A stretch of DNA of 64,000 nt. Origin: Salvelinus alpinus. Lineage: Eukaryota; Chordata; Actinopteri; Salmoniformes; Salmonidae. The stretch is from positions 68,322,437 through 68,386,436 of the forward strand of contig NC_092091.1 of NCBI RefSeq assembly GCF_045679555.1, given 5' to 3'. Below the pieces are notes generated by a model that had not been told where the DNA came from, searched no databases, and was given only the letters and a program-made list of their open reading frames with translations. Both the position numbers and the translations under genes were made by a program. Shown piece by piece: positions 11,301 through 23,014 of this stretch (positions within the stretch are counted from its first letter, which is position 1; each line of letters begins with the position of its first letter).

Positions 11301-14300
11301 GACAAACATCTGATTCTGCAGTGAGACCGTGAGCTTGTTACACACACACACATACACACTTATTTTACAACACAATCATTCACACTGCGCTTCAGTTTAT
11401 AAAGGGTTAAGTCACATAGTAGTTTGCCACTTCTATAGCTGTCCTGACTCCCCCGCGGGTCCCTAATCTTGGTTCCCCCTGCGGGTCGAAGCCATGCGGT
11501 TCCCTCTTGACTGCCGGTCCATCTGTTGGCAGCTTGATACTCTGAAGACGTTTAACTCAGGCTGAAAAGACCTACTGTCACATAGCTGTTTATTTTGATT
11601 CTTGTTTTGCTTTTTGAAGGGTTTTAAGATTCTGTAAAGAAAAACGCTATAGAAGTTGAATGTATTATTCTGAATAATCTTGGTGGTTCTTCCTAGGCCA
11701 TGAACATTGTGACGTCGGTGCTGCTGCTGTATGCTAAAGAGGAGGAGGCCTTCTGGCTGCTGGTGGCTCTGTGTGAGCGGATGCTGCCTGACTACTACAA
11801 CACCAGGGTCGTAGGTCAGTTGGAAGCTTCTGGAATGAGGCTGTAGTAGGGCAATGGGTGGCTTTGTGGTCGACTGGTGTGTTTGCCTCTGCGTTTTTAA
11901 CTTGGTCTCAGTGTCTCTATTTTATGTTTTGTGTTCAGATCTGTGTATGTGTCCCTCAGTCTTTGTGTATATCTGTTGGTATCGTTCTCCCTCTTACTGT
12001 ATCAGTGTCCGGCATAGGCCTCTTTTTTCTGTCTTGCTAACCTCCCACTTCCTCTTCTCCAGGAGCTCTGGTAGACCAGGGTGTTTTTGAGGAGCTGGCC
12101 AGGGAGTACGTCCCTGAACTCTACGACTGCATGCAGGACCTGGGAGTCATCTCTACCATTTCCCTCTCCTGGTTCCTCACCCTGTTCCTCAGTGTCATGC
12201 CCTTCGAGAGTGCTGTGGTGGTGGTCGACTGCTTCTTCTACGAGGGCATCAAGGTCATCTTCCAGCTGGCGCTCAGCGTGCTGCACGCCAACATCCACCA
12301 GCTGCTGGGGGCAAAGGACGATGGAGAGGCCATGACCGTGCTGGGAAAGTGAGGACGGGTGGGGGTGGAAGACTGACAAGGGGCCAAAGATACTAAAACA
12401 GGGCTTTTCAATTTCGGTCCTGGAGGGCAGAAACACTGCTTGATTTGTTTCTACCTGGTAGTTAATTGTATTCACCTGGTGCACCAGGTCTGATGAAACC
12501 AGAAGGGTTTTAGCACTGCAGTACCAGAATTGGAACAGCCCTGGACTAAAGGGACATGACTGGTAGGCAAACTCATGACTGGAACACTGAACCTAACCTA
12601 ACCTGAACCTAAACTAAAACACTAACCTTTGCCCTGACCTTAATCCTAACCATAACCAATTAGGTCATTCAACATGGGTTTGCTGGTCAGTCATGCTACT
12701 TTAGTTTTTCACTCAAAGAGCAGACCCCATGAGTCGGGTCAAAGGTCAAATTGTGTTGGCGGAAGTGACACGAGAGATCATCTTGTTTTGAAACACTGCA
12801 ATAAGAACACTTCTTAATTCAATTAAAGCTTGATATTGATAAGCTGTCAGTATAAAGGATTTGGTTGTGTGACACATTTGTGTGTAGGTACCTGGACAGC
12901 GTGACCAATAAGGACAGCACCCTGCCTCCCATCCCCCACCTGCACTCCCTGCTGACAGACGATGGGGATCCCCACCCAGAGGTGGACATTTTCAAGCTGG
13001 TCCGCAGCTCCTACGAGGTGAGTCTTCGCACCATGACCAGGGCACTGCCCATCCACCCGTCATTCAATCATTCCTTCAATCTGTCAGAGATGGGGTCAAT
13101 TCCATTTCAATTCAGTCAATTAAGTTGAAATGGAATTCAGCCCAACCCTGCTTCCTAGACCCATATGTATTCACTGGTAGAACTGTCACTCTGTTTTGAC
13201 CTTTACTCTGGCTGGTGATTATGCAGTCTCAGTGAATATCCCAGCCGTAGGATAGCAGCAGTGTTGACCTCTCTCTCTCGGTCCCGTGTGGCTGTTTGTA
13301 GAAGTTTGGCTCCATCCGGGCAGACGTGATCGAGCAGATGCGCTTCAAACAGAGGCTAAGGGTCATTCAGACCATCGAGGACACCACCAAACGCAACGTG
13401 GTAACGACCCCTGCTATTACACACACTGTATGGTACACCAGATGTTGGGTGTGGAGGATTTCAAGTCATTTTAAGCCATTGTTTCTGCACTCAGGGATGT
13501 TCTTTAGAGGTTTAGGAGTGTGTGTTACTGATTGTATTCAATGCTGGTTAGTTCTGATCTCCTCACACAGCTCCTAAATCCACTGTTCTCTTTCAGGTCA
13601 GAACCATTGTCACGGAGACTGCATTCAGCATCGACGAACTGGAGGAGCTCTACGTTCTGTTCAAGGTGAGTGACAGCCATGCTGTAGCCAATAGGAACTT
13701 AAAGGAACTGACCTCTAACCAATAGGAACTTAAAGGAACTCATCTCTTCCTGTATTGCTTTTCCTCAGCCTCCCTTTCTCTATGGAAGGGCGTCTCAGTT
13801 CTCCTAGCTCTCACATAGTGCCCTGCTGCCACGGCAACGCTGAATTATGGGCTATAATTGGAGCCGGGACTTAATATCCATAGAGACAGACCTAAAACCC
13901 TGGCAACAGCATTTTACTCTTCATCCATTAACACAACGGACGCTCACTGCTCAGTCCTGTTAGAGGACATGGAGAAAGACGGATGAGACTTCAGCACAGT
14001 TCTGATGGTCAGGGGTGCTGGTATAAGATGTGAGAAGTAGAGAACTTTTAATACCCAATGTTGTGCAATGTTCACATTGTTCTCTGTTGATATCAAGTAC
14101 TTATCCATTAGAAACATTGTGCAAAGCAATTCAGCCGTATCTATATGCATTTCCTCACCGTGGGCGACCACATTTTCCCACATGTAGCATAGGTATCACC
14201 ATTTGGTCTCATTCCACCTCGCTTCTTTATACTTCAACATTTTCTAGAAAACTGCTATATAGATGTAATATTTCTTTCATTCACATTAAAACCCTGTTGA

Positions 14301-17300
14301 ATCTATTTCTATAATTGAATCTATCAAATCTATTTCTACCATCTTCATTCTCCAGGCGGAACACCTGACCAGCTGCTATTGGGGCGGAACGGGTGGCAGC
14401 AACCCCACGGAGCGCCACGACCCCAGCCTGCCCTACCTGGAGCAGTACCGCATCGACCTGGAGCAGTTCAGCGGGCTGTTCTCCCTGCTCTTCCCCTGGG
14501 CCCCTGTCAACGGGGCCCACGCAGACCCCCTGGCCCTGCGCTTCTTCAGGCTCCTGGACCATAACGGAGACTCTCTGATTAATTTCCGGGAGTTTATTAG
14601 TGGACTGAGTGAGTATTGGTGGAGGTGGGTGAGGGGGTGTATCAAATAGAAGTTGACAAATTATTGTAGCAACTGGTCAAAATGGATATTAAGTCTATAT
14701 AGACATAATGAAATGTTATGACAAATTATCGCATCTATGGTGTATTTCAGGTGTTTTATGCCACGGGGATCTGACTGAGAAACTGAAGCTCCTGTACAAG
14801 ATGCATGTGATTCCTGGTAAGTATGTGTGTGTGTACTGTTCACAGAGAGGGAAAGAAGTCCAGAGGGAAATCTATACTCCTTATATGCTGTCATAACTGA
14901 GTGAGGGGGAGGCTGTTTTAAGGATAGGGGATTGGATTTATTTACTGTAAAGGAGGAAAGATGAATTATTTTGTTCTCTCCCTCGCTTGGTTGAGCATAT
15001 GGAGCACCAACCGCAGCTTCCCTTCTCAAGACTCACACAGCAGTATTTTAACTCGGCTGGAAATCTACCTCTCAATCAGAAGAGCTTTCATGGCTCTCTG
15101 GCTCAGCTCCCGTTAATTCCCTGTATAACAGCAAAGCCTGAAGCAGCTATTGTTTTGGTTCTCGGAATGATGGGGTTAGCTTTTTTCCTTTGCCAGCCAC
15201 AAGGAAACATGGAAATATGGTCTCTGGCAGAATGATATATGTTGAGAACTAACAGATGTTTAGCAAGAAGAGGATACAGAAATGACTGATAAAGGCATTG
15301 ATTTCAGACTTATGATCAAACATTGGGATGTGTGAGGCCTCGATGGAAAGATAATGATAAATTGATACAATTTATATTGCACTTTTTCAACTGCAGTATT
15401 TGAGGCATTATGATAACGCCCCTTACAGCACTTTGAGCATCTGGAAAGGCGCTATATAAATGCTATCAATTATAATAAAAATGATAAGGCCCAAAATGTT
15501 GTATCTTCCTGTCCCCTCCCAGAGGTGACCCATGAGCAGGAGGAGCCAGACTCTGCCTTCGAGGCCACCCAGTACTTCTTTGAGGACATCACCCCGGAAA
15601 CCAATGGTAGGCCATGTCCTCATCAACACGCCAGCGGTTACACAATGTTTGCACCCCAAATTGCACCCTTTTCCCTATATAGTCCACTAATGTTGACCAG
15701 AGCCTTATGTGCCCAAAATCACAGTCAACTCATGGCGCTCACCTTTTTTTTTTTTCTTCTTCAGATAACTTTCTTAATGTGTCCTTTGACCTTTGCACTC
15801 TTGACCTTTCCCTTCCTCCAGGCCTTGACCCCAAGTGCAAGAGCGAGAAGGATGATGGCTTTGTCAGGGTCACGTTCAAGACTGAGAAAGGTACGCACTG
15901 CTATAAAACAGTTATGAGACATAGATATCTATCGCTAGTTTGTAAATGCTCCAATCTAAATGATAGTACCTTAAGCCACAAGGTCTACTGTTCATGTTCC
16001 TTTTTTTTGTTGCAAAGGCCTTTATTTACTGTACCTCAAGAACACTTATCTCACTGTAAGGAAGTTAGCTGTAGCTAACAGGGTTGGGTTCAATTCCATT
16101 TAAACTCAGTCAATACAGGAAGTAAACAAAAATTCCAATATCAATTCCAATTTCCTAATTTCCTCCTATGAGAAAAAAATACTTCCTGAATTGACTACAC
16201 TGAAATGGAATTGAATCCAAACCTGGTGCTACTACTCACAGAGAGGGCAAGGAGGGGTGGGCTCTCAGCTGATCATTCAGGTACAGTCCCTGTTGGTGTC
16301 TCAACAGGCCCAGACACTTGCACCACCGTTGGTCTTTAGGGCTGGGGCAGTGGTATGGCCTCTGCTGGTGCAGTCTCCTTCCACCTTCATCTTGGCCCCT
16401 ACCTCTTTCTCCCTCCTCACATCTTCATCCTTTCTCTCCCTCCTCCCTCTCTTTCAGCTCACCTCTTTCAGCTCACCTCCTCCCTCTCCCTCATCTCACC
16501 TCTCGCTCTCTCTCTCATCTCCCTCCTATTTGAAATTATTTCAAACCATATTTGACTCCACACACACGTGTGTGCACACATCCCAAAACTCTGGGATGAA
16601 AAGGGGAAGCACAGTTACTTTTCTATGTATCATGTTTTCTTGGGGCAAAAATTGTCTACGGTTGCTGATTAGGGACGATATACTTACTGATTTTCCAGAC
16701 AATAACATTCCCATTAAAGCAATAGATTCCTAATAGAATTGAACAGTTTCAAAGTGCAACTGGAAGTGTCGCATGTTAAATGGTCCCCAAGCTAGGCCTG
16801 CATGCCACTTCAGTTTATTGAGGGCATTATTTGTGCATGTTCTCTAATTCATTAAACACTGTCTCCTTGACAACAACACATACATTAGTTGTTGTTATGG
16901 CCTCCTATAAATAGTCAAAGCGTGCCAGGCTGCTAGCTTTAACTCTTAACGGCCACCTCTGTTTCTACAGTGAAGAAACTGCACACCCCTGACTACCGCC
17001 ACTACCTGAGGCTGTGGAACCAGGGCACCAAGAACAAGCTGGACAACATGAAGGATCTGCCCAAACTCAACCAGGTAAAAGCATTAATAACCACTCCACC
17101 TCCTCAGGGGTAGTCAGTGGAGTCCACTTGATCAATGTGGCTGTGTATGAAGTTGTGTGTGTCGTGCCAATGAATCTACCTCATCTTCCTTCCCAGTCTA
17201 ACCTGTATGTCTTCCCCTCTCTCTCCTTCAGAGCCAGTTCATAGAGCTGTGCAAGACACTGTACAACATGTTCAGCGAGGACGCCCAGGAGCAGGAGCTG

Positions 17301-18026
17301 TACCACGCCACGGCCACCGTCACCAGCCTGCTGCTGGAGATGGGCGAGGTGGGCAAGCTCTTCTGCCATTCCAAGGACCAGGAGGAGCAGGACCAGGACG
17401 ATCCAGAGGAGGCCAAAACCAGTGGGCCAGCCCAAGATGGAGGGACCAAGCCTGGGGGTGTCTTCCAGCAGAGGGGCCAGGGAGAGGGGGAGGAGAGCCA
17501 GGCCAGGCCGTGTGGCCCTGCGAAGAGGGACGGCAAGGGCGAGCAGCTGTCTGCCATGGAGGACATTAAGCTGGAGGACTCGTCCCCGAAGGACACAGGG
17601 ACATCGTCCTCCATGCTCATCTCAGATGACGAGACCAAAGACGACACGTCCATGTCGTCCTACTCTGTGCTCAGCGGCGGCTCCCATGAGCTCGACGACA
17701 AGCTTCACTGCGAGGACATTAATGACGACACGGTCCTGGTGCGCAGCGAGAACAGGCCCCATGGTGGAGGGGGAGGGAACGGGCCTCACGGTGAAGGTGG
17801 GCCCCATGGCAGAGATGGGGGGCTGCCTCACAGCACCAGCATAGATAAAGACTGGGCCATCACCTTTGAGCAGTTCCTGGCATCGGTGCTCACTGAGCAG
17901 GCCCTGGTGCTTTACTTTGAGAAGCCAGTGGAGGTGGCCGCACGTATCACCAATGCCAAGAATGTGAGGAAAGTGGGGTGCTCCCTACTGTTCCCTAGCG
18001 ACTATGAGATCTCCCTGTCTGGGTAA
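5314..18026 (+). CDS. tbc1d9: TBC1D9, Rab-GAP family protein with GRAM, TBC and EF-hand domains (16 3'-terminal exons; 5' part outside window)
   Basis: Exons: 5314-5521, 6734-6940, 7299-7478, 8776-8926, 10751-10965, 11697-11814, 12063-12348, 12888-13017, 13302-13400, 13597-13665, 14356-14608, 14751-14816, 15523-15606, 15822-15890, 16971-17074 and 17232-18026 (stop TAA). All joins keep frame with AG acceptors and GT donors, giving 1,010 residues. Human TBC1D9 has about 1,266, so roughly the first 260 are off the left edge. The order is a GRAM domain from the first exon, a TBC domain from [12 protein letters not shown] (residues 233-244 of this part), the arginine finger in IERDLHR (R285), the glutamine finger YCQ (Q320), an EF-hand loop from D622 to E633 (D, N, D and E at positions 1, 3, 5 and 12 intact), and an acidic Ser-rich tail ending [11 protein letters not shown] proteins stimulate GTP hydrolysis by Rab GTPases. 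The tail and the ucp1-elmod2 neighbours favour TBC1D9 over TBC1D9B. Confidence 0.96.
6283..6614 (+). repeat. Salmonid interspersed repeat tail (retroelement-like)
   Basis: This intronic stretch runs from CAACCCTGCACCTTAGAGG through TGACATTGCTCGTCC and ends AACATCTGCTAAATATGTGT-ATGTGACCAATAACATTTTATTTG. The same ending (AACATCTGCTAACCATGTGT, GTGACCAAAACAATTTGATTT) recurs at 22890-22941. The T-rich terminus and recurrence fit a truncated retroelement 3' end. The family name is not certain. Short imperfect repeats of TGTTGTGACTGGCATGTC flank it on both sides (about 6235-6275 and 6605-6710), as if the element had been inserted into a small tandem array. Confidence 0.6.
7526..7750 (+). mobile_element. 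tRNA-derived SINE (salmonid HpaI/OS-SINE1-like)
   Basis: It begins GGGGCTCCTGAGTGGCGCAG with an A-box-like TGGCGCAGCGGT and a B-box-like GGTTCGATTCC, followed by a tRNA-unrelated body and the tail TTCTTAAATGACTTGCCTAG-TTAAATAAA. A minus-strand copy of the same type is at 54037-54277. It lies 48 bp after the donor of the third visible tbc1d9 exon. The subfamily name is from memory of salmonid SINEs. Confidence 0.85.
8453..8541. other. Long hairpin (pre-miRNA-like or palindromic transposon remnant) in a tbc1d9 intron
   Basis: Outer arms 8457-8474 and 8519-8536 are complementary over 18 bp with one G-T type mismatch. Inner arms 8480-8488 (GCTTACATT) and 8505-8513 (AATGTAAGC) pair perfectly over 9 bp. 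Between them are symmetric 5-base internal loops (8475-8479 and 8514-8518), and the terminal loop has 16 bases. Pairing extends outward by several more bases with one mismatch (CTC against GAG). The host intron is on the + strand of tbc1d9. Whether it is transcribed as a small RNA cannot be told from sequence alone. Confidence 0.6.
11040..11335 (+). repeat. Probable interspersed repeat with a B-box-like motif
   Basis: This intronic stretch contains GCGTGTTCAATCCCAGTGCT, which resembles a pol III B box, then TATCCCAAACCTTAACCCTT and TTTGTGGACAAACATCTGAT. It has no coding potential. I recognise this string as a recurrent salmonid genomic motif but cannot name the family. No second copy was found in the window. 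Confidence 0.4.
12395..12545. repeat. Small palindromic interspersed element
   Basis: The segment begins TTTTCAATTTCGGTCCTGGA, has a central CACCTGGTGCACCAGGT palindrome and ends near CAGTACCAGAATTGGAAC. Related elements with the same TCGGTCCTGG or CCAGAGTTGAA ends and CACCTGG centre occur at 20043-20144, 33056-33180 and 57190-57365. It lies in a tbc1d9 intron just after the donor at 12349. The copies look like a family of short non-autonomous elements. Confidence 0.5.
13084..13150. repeat. Short palindromic element (MITE-like)
   Basis: TCAATTCCATTTCAATTCAG on the left pairs with TTGAAATGGAATT on the right around an AGTCAATTAAG centre. It shares its termini with the longer palindrome at 16081-16232. 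It is intronic in tbc1d9. Confidence 0.55.
13686..13741. repeat. 28-bp direct duplication
   Basis: CCAATAGGAACTTAAAGGAA followed by CTGACCTCTAA is repeated as CCAATAGGAACTTAAAGGAA and CTCATCTC immediately downstream, a two-copy tandem in the tbc1d9 intron after the exon ending at 13665. Confidence 0.8.
16081..16232. repeat. Palindromic MITE-like element
   Basis: The left arm (GGGTTCAATTCCATTTAAAC, then AGTCAATACAGGAAGTA) is an imperfect inverted copy of the right arm (TACTTCCTGAATTGACTACA, then CTGAAATGGAATTGAATCC). The arms are roughly 50 bp around an AT-rich centre. It is intronic in tbc1d9 and related to 13084-13150. Confidence 0.75.
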
Positions 18027-19185
18027 CTAATGCCTCAATGGAAAAGAGAGAATTTAGAGACTGACTCTTGCTCTGTAGGTTGACTGCTTCGGAAAACAGG
18101 GAAACATGTCATGTAAATGTACGTGAGAACCCAGTCTTCTCCTCTTTGTTGGGTGACAAGAATGACAGTCTGCTAGAACTGAAAAGTCTAACATTTGTGT
18201 GCAATACTGAAAGAGTTAAAAAAGAAAAAGGAAAAAAAGAAAAAAAACTGCTCTTAGTAATGTATTTTACCAGATGTCAACAACCTGTTTTATCTTTAGG
18301 GTTAGAAGATTCTGTTCAGCAGAGGGACCAGGGAAGGACAAAAAGGGCTTTATTGACCTTTGACCTCAAAAGGAATTCAGGCAGAGATGTGGTGTGTACT
18401 GTACATGTATTAGCTGAGCTTGCTGTACTTTATATGAAGTCATGTATACATGTTACTAATAATCGCTAAACCAGTTAGACTACTACGTATCATGATGTTT
18501 AAGTCTTACAGACCACCAGCCCAGTCCAGGAGTGGCCTGTCACAGTCCCCGAGGAAAACACTGCTCAGTCGTTGTAGAGTTCTGTTAGTCCATTAGCCTA
18601 GCGGCTAATGAGTTAGAGGCTAACAGCAATCTGTGGTGCAGTGTTACTCGCTGCTAATCTATTAGCCGCTAATTTACACTAGAAACAATGGGTAAGACAG
18701 GTAGCATCTGTTAGCTACAATGAAGAAGTGACTGTACTTCTAGAGTTGGAAAGATTAGTTGCAGCCTCTTCAGGATAACCCACACTTGCACTGGAATGAA
18801 ATATGAATGGTGGTGAAAGCTTTATCTGACTAGATGTACTTCTGTAAATTCACTAAGGAAAGCACTGTTTAGATTTAATTTGTGTGGTAGTTTAGCCTGC
18901 ATACTGAACTGTAGAGCACACGCACTTTGTTTTATCAGGAACAAATTACATTTACAACATCTTCCCTTTTTAATTCCATAAGCATGTTGTCTGCCTTTTT
19001 TCTGTGCCACTCCTGCACTCATCGTCAGCACACTCCAAAAGCTTATTTTTTTTTAACGATGTTTAGAACTTTTTGCTCTGTATATTTTTACGCTGTTTTT
19101 ATATTTTTTTTGTTCCAATGTGAAGGATTTTGTCATGTACAAAGGTCATGATTTTAAGTGTACCACTTCAAATAATTAAAAAGTG
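18027..19185 (+). other. tbc1d9: tbc1d9 3' UTR
   Basis: No open coding frame of note follows the TAA at 18024-18026. The region is AT-rich with long T and A runs. A probable polyadenylation hexamer ATTAAA is at 19175-19180 and a second at 19211-19216. The transcript end is inferred from these hexamers only. Confidence 0.6.
19175..19180 (+). promoter_or_regulatory. Candidate poly(A) signal ATTAAA for tbc1d9
   Basis: This is the common variant hexamer, about 1.15 kb after the stop codon, in AT-rich sequence. A second ATTAAA is at 19211-19216. No canonical AATAAA was noticed nearer the stop. Confidence 0.45.
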
Positions 19186-20042
19186 TAGAATGAACGGTCC
19201 TACGCTACATATTAAAAATGTCTCATGTCTCTTTATGGGATTCATCAATTAGGGTTGCCTGGGATAAATATTGATACGCTCAGTTTCGACATTGAGGGGA
19301 AGACATATCTATACAGAGATGGAGACAGAGCACCCTCTAGTGGAGAAGAGGATGTTCCAGAATCAGACCCAATATCCTGTAATGCCTCCAAAGATGAGGA
19401 TAAATGAAGATGCTTCACTCAGGCTGTGTACCATTGAAAGAATGGTCAGTTCCTGTCTACTTAAGGGGGTGGCTCTCCCATAGACACCAATGCGATAGCA
19501 TTTGGGTCTGGTCTACTCAGCTCATTGACTAACATATGAAACAAAAATAAGGGAGTAGAATATCTCTTCCATCTCTGATGCCACCACTGCAAATACCTTT
19601 CTCTTTTCAACCTTTCAGTAAAAGGAAGCGATGGGTTAATGGCTAACATCTTTGCAGTTCTCTAGCTTTGACAATGGTGCGCAGTGTCAGCGTGTGAGAC
19701 ATGCTGAAATAGAGACTTTGTCACACAAAGGTGGTTTGTGAAATCTCTCGCTTTCTTCTTATTGCTGTGCTGCTCTGCAGACGCTTGGGGGTGTGGTTCG
19801 GGTTGACCAATAAGAGCTTGCCATTGTAATGCATATGGGCACATTCTCTAGCAATGATTAATCCATTAACGTAGTAATGGATTGGGTTGAAGTGTTTAAC
19901 TGACGTCTAGTTGTAACTGGTCTGCTAATACGTCATTCTCTGTCCTCCTTTTACTGCAGTTATGTAATATTGTTCATCCCAGGACCTGAGCAAACGCATC
20001 ATGTCCCTAAATTATGGATTCAAAGGTCATTAGAATGTAGAA

Positions 20043-20144
20043 CAGGGTTTCCCAAACTCGGTCCTGGGGCCCCCCTGGGTACACGTGTTTGCTCTTGCAC
20101 TACACACTTGATTCAGGACCGACTTTGGGAAACTGATGTAGAAC
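20043..20144. repeat. Short palindromic element
   Basis: GGGTTTCCCAAACTCGGTCC on the left is an imperfect inverted copy of AGGACCGACTTTGGGAAAC on the right. The 102-bp unit has no coding content and shares the GGTCCTGG motif with the elements at 12395 and 33056. Confidence 0.75.
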
Positions 20145-20454
20145 ACTGGATTTTAAATAATGTTCTGTGTTAGGATAAAGAATTTGATCTATTAAATCAT
20201 AAACATCTAATTAATCATAATGTATGATGCTGAATTATAGCGGGGGGGTTTTACCATTCATCCCAGAGCCTATACGGTAGGTGCTTAGTCTTATGTATGG
20301 TAGCAAACAAAGTCCTCAATTCCCTCTTGCTTTCAGGATTGTTTTCTGTTTATACTCCACCGGTTTTTCCTCTTTTTCCACAGGGGTAATACGTTAACCA
20401 ATAATGTTCTGTTTATCAAGTTCTCATTCCTGTGTGTTTACCATGAATCTGGGT

Positions 20455-20780
20455 GGTCAGCCTAACCGCGCTTCTTAACACCCGGAAGCTAGCCGCACCA
20501 ATGTGCCTGAGGAAACTGTTCAACTGACGACCGAGGTCAGCATGGGGGCGCTCAGCCCGCCACAAGTAGTCGCTAGAGCGCGATGAGCCAAGTAAAGCCC
20601 CCCCCCCCCGGCCAAACCCTCCCCAAAACCCGGATGATGCTGGCCCAATTTTGTGCCGCCCTATGGGACTCCCGATCATGGCCGGTTGTGATACAGCCCG
20701 GAATCGAACCCGGGTCTGTAGTGACGCCTCTAGCACTGCGATGCAGTGCCTTAGACCGCTGCGCCACTCGGGAGGCCCAG
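20455..20780 (-). mobile_element. tRNA-derived SINE, minus strand
   Basis: Read on the minus strand, it starts at about 20779 with GGGCCTCCCGAGTGGCGCAG, has the A-box-like TGGCGCAGCGGT and B-box-like GGTTCGATTCC, and continues into a GC-rich body (GAGCGCCCCCATGCTGACC) and a 3' part near 20455. The head and body are related to the SINE at 36700-37195. A C run at about 20600-20610 interrupts the body. Confidence 0.8.
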
Positions 20781-21537
20781 GGTCATTTTTTATAAGTCTT
20801 TTACATAAGAAGGTGGCGTTTCTAGGTAGCTGAGCTGAAGAGGGAGAGCTGGAAAACACCCTGCTGTAAGGCAATACTCTTATCAGTCCCTTTGACCTTT
20901 AGTCCCTAGTTCACGTCACAACCCTCCCACTTCTGTCACCTCTGCATATTGACCGAGAGGCAAACTCTTCACTCCACATGTACCAGCATTACGATTTGAA
21001 CGGTTCTGGGACATCAGTCCATTCCAACATGTGCTCAAACATTTTGTCCCCCTAAAAATAAAAAATTGTTCATAGTGGTTGGTTAAACCAGACTGAACAC
21101 TACAGCCTGGTATGTTTAAACCTCTTTATCAATAGGCAGCCAATTGAAATTAAGCCAACTATCTCACCTGGTCTGTCACAATTTCATCAGGAACACCAGT
21201 TACCTTTTGACAGACTGTCATGAATCTGGCTGTTAGCCAATGAAACTCTCCCACCTTAAGCCCCTGTCCTTCACACCCTAACTCCTATTGGCTGAGAGCT
21301 TAGACAAGCCTCTCGACAGCTGGTACGATGGGTCCCCTGCACGTTACTGATGTTATTGGTAGACATGTTGTAGATAAGCAACATATTGGTGTAATGAAGT
21401 GAATGATTACATTCAGTAAACCCATCTTCGTGTTACTGATACTTCTGCTATTCATATAGGTCTGCTGGTAGCTGTGGGGTGAACAGAGTAAAAGAGCCCC
21501 AGTGGTTCCAAATACTCTGTGGTAGATAGCTATGTAA

Positions 21538-22439
21538 ACCCTGTCTTTCAAAGATAATTCGTAAAAATCCAAATAACACAGTTTCCCATGCTTGTTCAAT
21601 GAACCATAAACAATTAATGAACATGCACCTGTGGAACGGTCGTTAAGACACTAACAGCTTACAGACGGTAGGCAATTAAGGTCACAGTTATGAAAACGTA
21701 GGACACTAAAGAGGCCTTTCTACTGACTCTGAAAAACACCAAAATAAAGATGCCCAGGGTCCCTGCTCATCTGCGTGAACGTGCCTTAGGCATGCTGCAA
21801 GGAGGCATGAGGACTGCAGATGTGGCCAGGGCAATAAATTGCAATGTCCGTACTGTGAGACGTCTAAGACAGCACTACAGGACGGACAGCTGATCGTCCT
21901 CGCAGTGGCGGAGCACGTGTAACAACACCTGCACAAGATCGGTACATTCGAACATCACACCTGCGGGACAGGTACAGGATGGCAACAACAACAACTGCCC
22001 GAGTTCTGCCATGGCCAGCGAAGAGCCCGGATCTCAATCCCATTGAGCACGTCTGGGACCTGTTGGATCGGAGGGTGAGGGCTAGGGCCATTCCGCGCAG
22101 AAATGTCCGGGAACTTACAGGTGCCTTGGTGGAAGAGTGGGGTAACATCTCACAGCAAGAACTGGCAAATCTGGTGCAGTCCATGAGGAGGAGATGCACT
22201 GCAGTACTTAATGCAGCTGGTGGCCACACCAGATACTGACTGTTACTTTTGATTTTGACCCCCTTTTTGTTCAGGGACACATTATTCCATTTATGTTAGT
22301 TACATGTCTGTGGAACTTGTTCAGTTTATGTCTCAGTTGTTGAATCTTGTTGTGTTCATACAAATATTTACACATGTTAAGTTTGCTGAAAATAAATGCA
22401 GTTGACAGTGAGAGGACGTTTCTTTTTTTGCTGAGTTTA
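21538..22439 (+). mobile_element. Tc1-like transposon, left terminus lost and internally deleted
   Basis: The right end terminates TTTTTTTGCTGAGTTTA, as in a known salmonid Tc1-like family whose left end begins with the inverse sequence. That left end (about 35 bp) is absent here. The N-terminal DNA-binding part (MPRVPAHLRERALGMLQGGM, from 21751, + strand) is followed after a deletion and frame change by the C-terminal catalytic part at 21979-22239, with SPDLNPIEHVWDLLDRRV and the terminal GGHTRY. The central DDE segment is missing, so it cannot encode an active transposase. Confidence 0.9.
21979..22239 (+). pseudogene. Tc1-like transposase C-terminal fragment
   Basis: The 86-codon open frame includes PWPAKSPDLNPIEHVWDLL, the hallmark segment around the third acidic residue of Tc1 DDE transposases, and ends with RRRCTAVLNAAGGHTRY. 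The upstream catalytic Asp residues are deleted. It is a relic within the element at 21538-22439. Confidence 0.9.
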
Positions 22440-22867
22440 TGACAAAAGGTACCAAAAGGTACCATTACACAATGAGTGGTGAATGTTGCCACATTGCACT
22501 GGGATTAATGAAATATTCCCATTAAATGTTGCATTGTAGTTACAACGTAATGTACCGGTAAATGTGTTGTTTTTCACAAATGTTAGAAGCTGTGTGCTGC
22601 TGTAGGGTTGATTTGGACGTTGACTTTCTTGACAGTGAGTGGACTTTGGTTTGGCCCGTGCTCCTGTACACAGTAACGCCTCTCTCTGTGGCAAGTCAGT
22701 AAAAAATCGAATAAATATGAGGATGCACAACTCCTTGTTTCAGGGTTAGGGCTGGCTCCCTGGGACTGTAGTTTGGGCTCTCACGTCCTGCAGTAAACCA
22801 ATAGCTAGTCAAACGGAATTTAATCCACTGGATTAATAACAATGTAAGTACTCTCAGATATTACCTG

Positions 22868-22945
22868 TTAGATTTCGCTACACTCGGAATAACATCTGCT
22901 AACCATGTGTATGTGACCAAAACAATTTGATTTGATTTGACCAAC
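22868..22945 (+). repeat. Retroelement 3'-tail fragment
   Basis: AACATCTGCTAACCATGTGT-ATGTGACC and the trailing TTTGATTTGATTTGA repeat match the end of the element at 6283-6614. It is a 5'-truncated copy. Confidence 0.55.
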
Positions 22946-23014
22946 ATGGTTGAAGTTTTTGTTGTTGTTGATTAGACCTAATATAGGTTTTGTAAATCTT
23001 GGTTTATTTTTGAG

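Noticed and set aside
16257-16733. 158-codon + strand frame in a tbc1d9 intron
   Set aside because: It is driven by a CT-rich low-complexity tract (Ser/Leu/Pro repeats); not a gene.
20416-20874. 152-codon minus-strand frame
   Set aside because: It is contained in the SINE; the same protein text recurs in the SINEs at 7526 and 54037.
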